A stretch of DNA of 14,147 nt from an uncultured Eubacteriales bacterium. Lineage in GTDB: Bacteria > Bacillota > Clostridia > Lachnospirales > Lachnospiraceae. The notes beneath the pieces were generated by a model. The model searched no databases, was not told the origin of the DNA, and saw nothing but the letters and a program-made list of their open reading frames with translations. The DNA is taken from contig CASFUI010000047.1 of assembly GCA_949297565.1 (NCBI GenBank), positions 1 through 14,147 of the forward strand, written 5' to 3'. The translations under genes were made by a program, and so were the position numbers. The stretch's first letter is position 1; each line of letters starts with the position of its first letter. Of this stretch, positions 1 through 6,914 are shown in pieces.

Positions 1-65
1 TAACAGTTAGAGGTTATGAGCTTTCTTTGAGAAAAGCCGATGCTCAGATGATAGAAGTCGGGTAA
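1..65 (+). CDS. feoA: FeoA, ferrous iron transport protein A (3' end only)
   Basis: The window opens inside a gene read in the frame that starts at base 3. Twenty codons are visible before TAA at 63-65, and the peptide begins TVRGYELSLRKADA and ends IEVG. The pattern of a Gly-Tyr pair, a short strand, then LRKADA and a hydrophobic end is the usual C-terminus of FeoA, a small SH3-like cytoplasmic protein that works with FeoB. The call is supported mainly by feoB, which follows in the same direction about 100 bases downstream. The start and most of the protein lie outside the window, so length and completeness cannot be judged. Confidence 0.75.
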   Translation, partial: TVRGYELSLRKADAQMIEVG

Positions 66-162
66 AAGCAGCACAAATATTTTTTTTACATACAAGTTAG
101 AGAAAACGAACAAAAATAACTGTAAACTAACAATTATCAGGTTATTATTTAGGAGGATGGAA

Positions 163-2661
163 ATGTCTTTGAAAATTGCATTAGCAGGTAATCCGAACTG
201 CGGTAAGACGACATTGTTTAATGCTCTGACCGGTTCTAATCAGTTTGTGGGAAACTGGCCGGGTGTTACGGTAGAAAAAAAGGAAGGCAGGCTCAAGGGT
301 AATAAAGATGTAACAATCATGGATTTGCCAGGTATTTACTCGTTGTCTCCGTATACGCTTGAAGAGGTTGTCGCAAGAAATTATCTTATTTCGGAGAGGC
401 CGGACGCGATTTTGAATATCGTGGACGGAACTAATATCGAGAGAAACCTCTATCTCTCAACACAGCTTATGGAGCTTGGCATTCCGGTTGTTATGGCTGT
501 AAACATGATGGACCTTGTAAAGAAGAGCGGAGATAAAATTAATATTGACAAACTCAGTAAAAAGCTTGGCTGCGATGTTATTGAAATTTCCGCGCTCAAG
601 GGAACAGGAGTTATGGAAGCGGCAAACAAGGCGGTTGAGGCGGCAAGCAGAAAGGCGGCGGCGCCTGTCCACAAGTTTGCTGACAGTGTGGAGAGCGTCA
701 TCTCGTCAGTCGAAGAAAAGCTTGGCGATGTGCTGGAAGAGCAGAGACGCTTCTTTGCAATTAAGCTTCTCGAAAAGGATGATAAAATCGGACAGCAGCT
801 AAAATCAGTTCCGGATGTATCTGCTGAGATTAAGGCTCTTGAGGATGAGTTTGATGACGATACAGAGAGTATTATTACAAATGAGAGATATACATATATT
901 TCTTCAATTATCGGAGAGTGTATACAGAAATCACCAAATAAGAGCAAACTTACGACGTCCGATAAAATAGACAGGATTGTGACAAACAGAATATTAGCGC
1001 TTCCTATTTTTGCGGCAGTTATGTTTCTTGTTTACTATATATCTATGGTTACAGTGGGAACAGCAGCTACTGACTGGGCTAATGACGGATTGTTCGGTGA
1101 CGGTTTCCACCTGTTTGGAATAGGAAGCTCGGCATATGAGGAGGCCGCAGAAGAGTACGGAGATTCAGATGCAATTATCAGCGCTTATGCAGAAAGTCTC
1201 GGAACAAGCGGAGAGTCAATCGCGGAGGCAATAGATACAGAGGCAGAGAATTATAATTCTGCGGAAGCTGTAAATGCTCTTACGGAGCTTAAAGCTATGG
1301 TTAGATCGTCAGACTCAGTGGATTATACTATTGAGGATGAAGAGACACTTGAAACCGCAGATGAAACGGCAGACAGCGCGGCTATAACAGCAGCCATAGA
1401 TATGGCGATAAAGTATGAGGGCGCTGCTCCCGACCCTGCTGCTTATGGTGTTTGGGTGCCTGGAATTCCTGTGCTTATAGGCAATGGCCTTGAGGCAATC
1501 GGCTGTGCGGCATGGTTAGAGGGGCTTATACTCGACGGTATTGTAGCAGGTGTAGGCGCTGTGCTTGGTTTCGTGCCTCAGATGTTAGTTTTGTTCTTGA
1601 TGCTTGCTATTTTGGAAGCATGCGGATATATGGCGCGTATCGCGTTTATTATGGACAGAATTTTCAGAAGATTCGGTCTTTCGGGAAAGTCATTTATTCC
1701 TATACTTGTAGGTACGGGCTGCGGTGTTCCCGGCATCATGGCGTCACGTACCATTGAAAACGAGAGAGACCGCCGTATGACAATTATGACGACAACATTT
1801 ATACCTTGCGGAGCTAAGGTGCCTTTTATCGCGATGATTGCAGGCGCGATTTTCGGCGGCTCACCGTGGGTGGCAACATCGGCATATTTTATAGGTATGG
1901 CATCGATCATTGTTTCAGGTATTATATTAAAAAAGACAAAGATGTTTATGGGAGACCCGGCTCCGTTTGTTATGGAGCTCCCGGCGTACCATCTCCCTAC
2001 AGTCGGCAATGTGCTCAGAAGTATGTGGGAGCGCGGCTGGTCGTTTATCAAGAAAGCAGGTACAATCATCCTTCTCTCTACAATAGTTATATGGTTTTTG
2101 ACATACTTCGGATTTACAGACGAAGGCTTCCGTATGCTGGCGGAGGATGAGATTGATATGAGTATACTTGCACAGATAGGAAATGCGCTCGCATGGATAT
2201 TCGTACCGCTTGGATGGGGTAACTGGCAGGCAGCGGTTGCTTCAATTACCGGACTTGTAGCTAAGGAAAATATCGTTGGTACAATGGGTATTCTTTATGG
2301 CGGCGGAGAGCTTTCGGTTTATTCCGAGCTCGCGCTTCAGTTCACTAAGCTGGCAGGTTTTTCATTCCTTACGTTTAATCTTCTCTGTGCTCCTTGCTTC
2401 GCAGCTATCGGCGCCATTAAGAGAGAGATGAATAATGCTAAATGGACATGGGCAGCAATCGGATACCAGTGCGGTTTCGCTTATATAGTATCACTTTGCG
2501 TATACAATATAGGAAGACTCATTGCTGATGGAGTATTTAATATATGGACAGCAGTAGCGTTTATTCTGGTTATAGCTTTCCTTTATCTTCTGTTCAGACC
2601 ATATAAAGAAAGCAAGACGTTAAAGGTAGATATTAAAAAAGGTGTTAAGGCAGGCGCTTAA
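163..2661 (+). CDS. feoB: FeoB, ferrous iron transporter with N-terminal GTPase domain
   Basis: This is the membrane permease for Fe(II) uptake, 832 residues from the chosen start. A perfect AGGAGG at 151-156 directly abuts an ATG at 157 but lies six bases before the ATG at 163, so 163 is the better start. The cytoplasmic GTPase domain shows G1 (GNPNCGKTT, residues 9-17), G3 (DLPG, 54-57), G4 (NMMD, 114-117) and a G5-like SALKG at 143-147. The membrane part begins near residue 280. It contains the FeoB gate regions, including LEACGYMARIAF and GTGCGVPGIMASRTIENERD, and a later Cys-rich stretch LLCAPCFAAIGAIKREM. An acidic insertion of about 104 residues (322-425) sits in the first extracytoplasmic loop, which makes the protein longer than many FeoBs. 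It follows feoA and precedes two small genes of the same operon. No Fur box was identified in the 97 bases before it. Confidence 0.97.
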   Translation: MSLKIALAGNPNCGKTTLFNALTGSNQFVGNWPGVTVEKKEGRLKGNKDVTIMDLPGIYSLSPYTLEEVVARNYLISERPDAILNIVDGTNIERNLYLSTQLMELGIPVVMAVNMMDLVKKSGDKINIDKLSKKLGCDVIEISALKGTGVMEAANKAVEAASRKAAAPVHKFADSVESVISSVEEKLGDVLEEQRRFFAIKLLEKDDKIGQQLKSVPDVSAEIKALEDEFDDDTESIITNERYTYISSIIGECIQKSPNKSKLTTSDKIDRIVTNRILALPIFAAVMFLVYYISMVTVGTAATDWANDGLFGDGFHLFGIGSSAYEEAAEEYGDSDAIISAYAESLGTSGESIAEAIDTEAENYNSAEAVNALTELKAMVRSSDSVDYTIEDEETLETADETADSAAITAAIDMAIKYEGAAPDPAAYGVWVPGIPVLIGNGLEAIGCAAWLEGLILDGIVAGVGAVLGFVPQMLVLFLMLAILEACGYMARIAFIMDRIFRRFGLSGKSFIPILVGTGCGVPGIMASRTIENERDRRMTIMTTTFIPCGAKVPFIAMIAGAIFGGSPWVATSAYFIGMASIIVSGIILKKTKMFMGDPAPFVMELPAYHLPTVGNVLRSMWERGWSFIKKAGTIILLSTIVIWFLTYFGFTDEGFRMLAEDEIDMSILAQIGNALAWIFVPLGWGNWQAAVASITGLVAKENIVGTMGILYGGGELSVYSELALQFTKLAGFSFLTFNLLCAPCFAAIGAIKREMNNAKWTWAAIGYQCGFAYIVSLCVYNIGRLIADGVFNIWTAVAFILVIAFLYLLFRPYKESKTLKVDIKKGVKAGA

Positions 2662-2703
2662 AATAATTTAATAACCTGTATCAATTTTGAAAGGAGTGGC
2701 TTG

Positions 2704-2835
2704 ATGGGAACTGTAATTGTTGGAGTTATTCTTATATGTTTAATAGGTTTTATATTAAGAGGCATGATTAAAGACAAGAAGTCCGGTAAGTCACAGTGCA
2801 GCGGCGATTGCGGCAAATGCGGCGGCTGTCATTAA
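2704..2835 (+). CDS. FeoB-associated Cys-rich membrane protein (43 aa)
   Basis: This short gene starts at ATG 2704 behind AAGGAG at 2691-2696, with seven bases of spacing. It encodes one hydrophobic membrane segment (about residues 3-19), a basic stretch with RGMIKDKKSGK, and a C-terminal cysteine cluster CSGDCGKCGGCH, in which C32, C36, C39 and C42 plus terminal H43 could bind metal. The architecture (one helix, then a short CxxxCxxCxxC tail) matches the small FeoB-associated proteins often found directly after feoB in anaerobes. The usual suggestion is help in iron passage or redox handling at the permease, but the exact role is not settled. It lies 42 bases after feoB and 18 bases before the Fur-like gene, so it is almost certainly in the same transcript. 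A TTG immediately before the ATG could serve as an alternative start. Confidence 0.85.
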   Translation: MGTVIVGVILICLIGFILRGMIKDKKSGKSQCSGDCGKCGGCH

Positions 2836-2853
2836 TAGGAAGGCAGAGGAATT

Positions 2854-3114
2854 ATGCACAAAGAGATGGTTATCCAAAAATTAAGAGAAAACGGCTTCCG
2901 TATCACAAAACAGCGATTGATACTGCTGGATATAATTCTGGAGGGAGATTGTTTCAGCTGTAAGGAAATCTATTACAGGGCAGTTAAGCGAGACAGCGGT
3001 ATCGGAACTGCAACAGTCTACCGTATGATTAATACATTGGAAGATATTGGGGTAATCAATCGGAGAGGCATTTATGAGATTACAGGTGATAATGACAGGA
3101 CTGCCGTAAAATAA
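2854..3114 (+). CDS. Short Fur-family winged-helix protein without metal/dimerisation domain
   Basis: The 86-residue product is the DNA-binding half of a Fur-type regulator. LRENGFRITKQRLILLDII is the typical Fur first helix pair, and GTATVYRMINTLEDIGVI (about residues 51-68) is the recognition helix and wing start. Full Fur, PerR and Zur proteins are about 130-150 residues, with a C-terminal domain carrying His/Cys metal ligands. Here the frame ends after a short acidic tail, and no Fur C-terminal sequence is seen in any frame of the 195 bases downstream, so a simple frameshift is unlikely. A CFSC motif (C33, C36) lies where Fur proteins usually have a region like HPSAEEIY. The position at the end of a feo operon recalls FeoC, a small winged-helix partner of FeoB in proteobacteria. 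It could be a DNA-binding repressor, a FeoC-like accessory protein, or a decaying gene. Start ATG 2854 follows AGAGGA at 2845-2850. Confidence 0.8.
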   Translation: MHKEMVIQKLRENGFRITKQRLILLDIILEGDCFSCKEIYYRAVKRDSGIGTATVYRMINTLEDIGVINRRGIYEITGDNDRTAVK

Positions 3115-3150
3115 ATATATATCAATAGAGTTAAAATAATAATAAAAATT

Positions 3151-3222
3151 AAAAAGAGTCTTTGCAAAAAGGTTGTCAAGCTGGCAAAAAACGCCTGCGG
3201 TACTCCGGCAAAGGCTCTTTTT
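3151..3222 (+). terminator. Long-stem intrinsic terminator of the feo operon
   Basis: Fifteen-base arms at 3151-3165 (AAAAAGAGTCTTTGC) and 3208-3222 (GCAAAGGCTCTTTTT) pair completely with one G-U wobble. They enclose 42 bases that can form a smaller inner stem (GCTGGC with GCCTGC, one mismatch, around an A-rich loop). The descending arm ends in a T-run, and the minus strand also has a T-rich exit, so it may work in both directions. It sits 36 bases after the Fur-like stop codon and directly before the next promoter. Confidence 0.75.
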
Positions 3223-3223
3223 C

Positions 3224-3252
3224 TTGTGATTATTTCCTGTATGTGCTATTAT
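3224..3252 (+). promoter_or_regulatory. Candidate sigma-A promoter for the thioesterase gene
   Basis: TTGTGA at 3224-3229 and TATTAT at 3247-3252 are separated by exactly 17 bases. The -35 box begins two bases after the preceding terminator stem, so the element marks a clean transcription-unit boundary. It supports starting the thioesterase downstream at 3309 rather than at an upstream in-frame ATG. Confidence 0.55.
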
Positions 3253-3308
3253 TACAAATAAATGTATGGGAGAGCAGATTTATAAATCACTCCGGAATGG
3301 AGATTAAA

Positions 3309-4034
3309 ATGATTTACAAAAACAATTATAAAATAGGAATGGAAGATATAGGAAAGAACAGCCAGGCAACTGACAGGGCTCTTATGGCGATAATGGAAGA
3401 TGTGGCTTGCGCTCATTCCGCAAGTGTAGGTTACGGCGTGCTTGAGGTGGAAACTAAAAAGCGTGCATGGGTCTTGCTTGACTGGCAGATAAAGATTTTT
3501 AACAGACCAAAGTACGGAAGTGAAATTGAAGCATATACATGGTCAAGAGAAATGGACAGACTGTGTGCATACAGAGATTTTGAGCTGAAAAGCCAGTCAG
3601 GGCAGATATTTGCGGCAGGAACATCAAGGTGGCTGCTGACAGATACCGAAAAGCACAGACCTGTACGTCTAACAGAGGATATTGTCGGTTTATATAATTC
3701 TGAAAAAAAACATGTTTTTGAAAACGGAATGGATAAACTGGAATTTTCTGAGAATAAGCTAAAAGAAGCTCGGGAATGTGTATATCATATCCAAAGACGG
3801 GATATAGATATAAACAGTCATATGCATAATATTAATTATCTGGATGCAGCATATGAGGTTTTGCCGCAGGAGGTTTATGAAAACGCAGAATTTTCACAGA
3901 TACGTATTCAGTATAAGAAGGAAATAAAGCCTGAGGACACAGTAATATGCAGATATTTTGAGGATAAAGGGGAATATTTTGTCGTTATGCTTGTAGATGA
4001 CAAAATACATGCGGTTGTCGCGCTTTCCCGGTAA
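3309..4034 (+). CDS. Acyl-ACP thioesterase (FatA/FatB-like, double hotdog)
   Basis: The 241-residue protein resembles bacterial acyl-[acyl-carrier-protein] thioesterases, which hydrolyse acyl-ACP to free fatty acid in the cytoplasm. The first hotdog domain contains WVLLDWQIKIFNRPKYGSEI and the SREMDRLCAYRDFEL strand pair. The second begins near residue 160 with DIDINSHMHNINYLDAAYE, the Asp-x-Asn-x-His motif (D167, N169, H171) where the family keeps catalytic residues. The frame is open from 3162, but that extension would translate the terminator hairpin and promoter. Start 3309 is chosen because GGAG at 3299-3302 lies six bases before it; ATG 3297 in the same frame is possible but overlaps that site. 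There is a 99-base gap to ldh. The natural chain-length preference cannot be read from the sequence. Confidence 0.85.
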   Translation: MIYKNNYKIGMEDIGKNSQATDRALMAIMEDVACAHSASVGYGVLEVETKKRAWVLLDWQIKIFNRPKYGSEIEAYTWSREMDRLCAYRDFELKSQSGQIFAAGTSRWLLTDTEKHRPVRLTEDIVGLYNSEKKHVFENGMDKLEFSENKLKEARECVYHIQRRDIDINSHMHNINYLDAAYEVLPQEVYENAEFSQIRIQYKKEIKPEDTVICRYFEDKGEYFVVMLVDDKIHAVVALSR

Positions 4035-4133
4035 TATAATGTATATGGGAAAACCGGACATGTGCTTGGGCTCTGCGCCGAAGCAAAACGGTGAGTATTT
4101 AAACTTTATAAGATGCAGCAGGGAGGATATTGT

Positions 4134-5138
4134 ATGGACGATTTTAAATTAAATGACAGTAAAACACAAAGCAGTGAGGTAAAGGAATGCGGGTGTGTAA
4201 ATTTAAGGAAGATAGCTGTTATTGGCTGCGGTTTTGTCGGCTCGGCGTCAGCGTTTGCGTTAATGCAGAGCGGATTATTTTCGGAGATGGTGCTCATTGA
4301 TTCAGACCATGATAAAGCAGAGGGAGAGGCTCTTGACATAACACACGGAACGCCGTTTGCAAGGCCTATGAAGATTTATGCGGGCGGATATGATGATATT
4401 GTAGACGCTTCCATTATAGTTATCACAGCAGGTGCAAACCAGAAGCCGGGAGAGACAAGACTTGATCTGGTAAAGAAGAATGTCGGGATTTTCCAGTCAA
4501 TAATTCCTGAAATAAAAAGCCGTGACTGTAAGGGGATATTGCTTATTGTCTCAAACCCTGTTGATATTCTTACGTACACTGCGATTAAACTCAGCGGGTT
4601 TCCTGAAAACCGTGTAATAGGCTCTGGCACCGTACTGGATACAGCCAGACTCAAGGAGGCTTTGGGAAGTCATCTTGAGGTTGACAGCAGGAGCGTTCAC
4701 GCGTTTATAATCGGAGAGCACGGAGACAGTGAGATAGCTGCGTGGAGCTGTGCAAATGTATCGGGAATTGAGTTGGATGATTTCTGTGAGATGCGAGGAC
4801 ATCACAATCATCATGAAGCTATGGAAAAAATAGCAAATGATGTTAAAAACAGCGCTTATGAGATTATTGAAAAGAAGCATGCCACCTATTATGGAATTGC
4901 GATGTCTGTAAAGCGTATATGTGAAGCGATTATGCGCGATGAAAAATCTATAATGCCTATTTCGAGTATGATGCACGGTGAGTACGGTATTAATGATGTT
5001 GCTCTCTCAATGCCTGCGATTGTCGGAAAAAACGGCGCGCAGGGCAAAGTGCCTATTTCACTTAATTATGATGAGATAACCAGACTTCAGGAGTCGGCAA
5101 AGGCTTTGAAAAAGGTGCTTGAGGAGAATAATATCTGA
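4134..5138 (+). CDS. ldh: L-lactate dehydrogenase, NAD-dependent
   Basis: This 334-residue cytoplasmic enzyme reduces pyruvate to L-lactate and regenerates NAD+. The Rossmann motif GCGFVG is at residues 31-36, with D56 in position to bind the NAD ribose. ANQKPGETR carries Q103, the residue that selects lactate/pyruvate over malate (malate dehydrogenases have Arg), and the mobile-loop R109. TVLDTAR supplies D169 and R172, and GEHGDSE supplies the catalytic H196. There is an unusual N-terminal extension of about 25 residues containing a CGC triplet. Start 4134 is preferred to ATG 4113 because GGGAGG at 4121-4126 lies between them with seven bases of spacing. A weak imperfect hairpin at 4064-4084 lies in the leader. 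No convincing promoter was found in the 99-base gap, although TATAAT occurs at 4035-4040, so readthrough from the thioesterase promoter is plausible. Confidence 0.95.
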   Translation: MDDFKLNDSKTQSSEVKECGCVNLRKIAVIGCGFVGSASAFALMQSGLFSEMVLIDSDHDKAEGEALDITHGTPFARPMKIYAGGYDDIVDASIIVITAGANQKPGETRLDLVKKNVGIFQSIIPEIKSRDCKGILLIVSNPVDILTYTAIKLSGFPENRVIGSGTVLDTARLKEALGSHLEVDSRSVHAFIIGEHGDSEIAAWSCANVSGIELDDFCEMRGHHNHHEAMEKIANDVKNSAYEIIEKKHATYYGIAMSVKRICEAIMRDEKSIMPISSMMHGEYGINDVALSMPAIVGKNGAQGKVPISLNYDEITRLQESAKALKKVLEENNI

Positions 5139-6913
5139 TGAAAAGAATATGGATGTACTTAAGACGGTATAAGAGAGAATGTGTATTAGCGCCTCTTTTT
5201 AAAATGCTGGAGGCCACGTTTGAATTATTTGTTCCGTTGGTTGTATCTTCAATTATTGATGTGGGAATTGCCGGGGAAGATAAAGGTTACATTGTAAAAA
5301 TGTGTCTGCTGCTTATAGCACTTGCGGTTATAGGGCTGGTTTGCTCTATAACTGCACAGTATTTTTCGGCAAAGGCGGCTGTGGGCTGCGCGACACAGAT
5401 GCGCCACCATTTGTTTTCTCATATTCAGAGCCTTTCTTTTTCGGAAATGGATACAATAGGAACATCTACACTTATAACGAGAATGACAAGTGACATAAAT
5501 CAGGTGCAGAACGGCGTCAACCTTGTGCTCAGATTGTTTTTGCGCTCGCCGTTTATAGTGTTAGGCGCTATGATTATGGCGTTTACGATTGATGTACGGT
5601 CTGCTCTGGTATTTGTTGCGGCGATACCGGTGCTTGCGGTAATAGTATTCGGGATTATGCTCTCTACACGGCCCCTGTATAAAAAGGTGCAGAGCGGGCT
5701 TGACAAAATTCTTGGCATTACAAGAGAGAATTTGACCGGAGTTCGTGTTATAAGAGCATTTAATAAAGAGGAAGATGAGGTTAAGCGTTTTAAGGCGGCT
5801 AACGAGGAGCTTAATCATCTTCAGAAGTTTGTAGGAAAAATTTCGGGCTTAATGAATCCTCTGACATATCTGGTTGTAAATATTGCCGTTATAATACTTA
5901 TCTGGATCGGGGCTCTCCGTGTTAATACAGGAGCATTGACACAGGGACAGGTTGTGGCGCTCTATAACTATATGTCACAGATTTTGGTTGAGCTTATTAA
6001 ACTTGCAAACCTTGTTATTAATATTACAAAGGCGCTTGCCTGCGCAAACAGAATAGACGGCGTTTTTGAGGTAAATTCAAACATGCAGGACGGAAGCGTA
6101 ATGTTTGGTGAAGCTGCCGATGATACAGGAAATAATTCGGGGATTGCCGCACAGACACCAAAGGCAGAGAATGTTCCGGCAGTCGAATTCAGGAATGTGT
6201 CGCTCAGGTATGCAGGCGGCGGTGAAGAGGCGCTTTCAAATGTCAGCTTTACGGCGATGCATGGAGAGACTGTTGGTGTTATCGGCGGTACAGGCTCGGG
6301 AAAATCATCGCTTGTCAACATGATTGCGCGTTTTTACGATGCCACAGGCGGAGAGGTTTTAATAAACGGAAGGAATATCAGGGAATATAATATAGAATCA
6401 CTTAGAAACAGAGTCGCGGTTGTTTTACAGAAAGCGCTTTTATTTAAGGGAACAATTCGCGAAAATATAAAGTGGGGAGATAAAAATGCCACAGATGAAG
6501 AGATAATGAAGGCTCTTGATATTTCACAGGCGAGAGAGTTTGTAGAAAAAAAGGACGGAAAGCTTGACTCGTTTGTAGACCAGGGCGGAAAAAATCTGTC
6601 GGGCGGACAGCGTCAGCGACTGACGATAGCGAGAGCCATTGTAAGAAAACCGGATATTCTGATACTTGACGACAGCGCGTCAGCTCTCGATTTTGCAACT
6701 GATGCGTCTCTCAGAAAATCTATTCGTGAAATGAGTCCGCCTCCTACGCTGTTTATAGTGTCGCAGAGAGCGGCGTCACTTATGCACGCGGATAAGATAA
6801 TAGTGCTTGATGACGGAGCGGTCGCGGGAATAGGAACTCACGATGAGCTGCTTGCAGGCTGTGAGGTTTATCAGGAAATTTATTATTCACAGTTTAAGAA
6901 GGAGGCAATTTAA
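5138..6913 (+). CDS. ABC exporter half-transporter, subunit 1 (degenerate catalytic site)
   Basis: This is a 591-residue fused membrane domain plus ATPase half-transporter. About six transmembrane helices fill residues 1-310, including the stretch around TRENLTGVRVIRAFNKEEDE typical of type IV exporters. The nucleotide-binding domain has Walker A GGTGSGKSS (383-391), Q-loop Gln431 and a canonical LSGGQ signature (487-491). Walker B is LILDDSAS, with Asp512 where the catalytic Glu is expected, and Gln543 replaces the switch-loop His (SQR instead of AHR). These substitutions are characteristic of the non-hydrolysing site in heterodimeric exporters such as TM287/288, LmrCD and BmrCD. The start codon overlaps the ldh stop (TGATG), with GAGGAG at 5121-5126 inside ldh. 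The partner gene follows after one base. The substrate is unknown; drug or peptide/lipid export is the family range. Confidence 0.93.
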   Translation: MKRIWMYLRRYKRECVLAPLFKMLEATFELFVPLVVSSIIDVGIAGEDKGYIVKMCLLLIALAVIGLVCSITAQYFSAKAAVGCATQMRHHLFSHIQSLSFSEMDTIGTSTLITRMTSDINQVQNGVNLVLRLFLRSPFIVLGAMIMAFTIDVRSALVFVAAIPVLAVIVFGIMLSTRPLYKKVQSGLDKILGITRENLTGVRVIRAFNKEEDEVKRFKAANEELNHLQKFVGKISGLMNPLTYLVVNIAVIILIWIGALRVNTGALTQGQVVALYNYMSQILVELIKLANLVINITKALACANRIDGVFEVNSNMQDGSVMFGEAADDTGNNSGIAAQTPKAENVPAVEFRNVSLRYAGGGEEALSNVSFTAMHGETVGVIGGTGSGKSSLVNMIARFYDATGGEVLINGRNIREYNIESLRNRVAVVLQKALLFKGTIRENIKWGDKNATDEEIMKALDISQAREFVEKKDGKLDSFVDQGGKNLSGGQRQRLTIARAIVRKPDILILDDSASALDFATDASLRKSIREMSPPPTLFIVSQRAASLMHADKIIVLDDGAVAGIGTHDELLAGCEVYQEIYYSQFKKEAI

Positions 6914-6914
6914 T

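Noticed and set aside
157..162. ATG at 157 as the FeoB start.
   Set aside because: It directly abuts the AGGAGG box with no spacing; ATG 163 has six bases and begins the typical MSLKIALAGNPNCG sequence.
450..947. Long minus-strand open frame inside feoB.
   Set aside because: It is antisense to a well-conserved GTPase domain, has low-complexity Ser/Thr-rich sequence, and has no recognisable domain or ribosome binding site.
3162..3308. Possible N-terminal extension of the thioesterase (in-frame ATG at 3162, also ATG at 3297).
   Set aside because: The extension would translate the feo terminator and the TTGTGA-N17-TATTAT promoter. The family normally starts near the sequence at 3309, which has GGAG six bases upstream.
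4064..4084. Terminator between the thioesterase and ldh.
   Set aside because: The imperfect stem (GCTTGGGC/GCCGAAGC with one mismatch) is followed by AAAACGG rather than a T-run.
6843..6914. Upstream in-frame start for ABC subunit 2, overlapping subunit 1.
   Set aside because: AAGGAGG at 6899-6905 is correctly spaced for ATG 6915, and the added residues do not resemble an exporter N-terminus.
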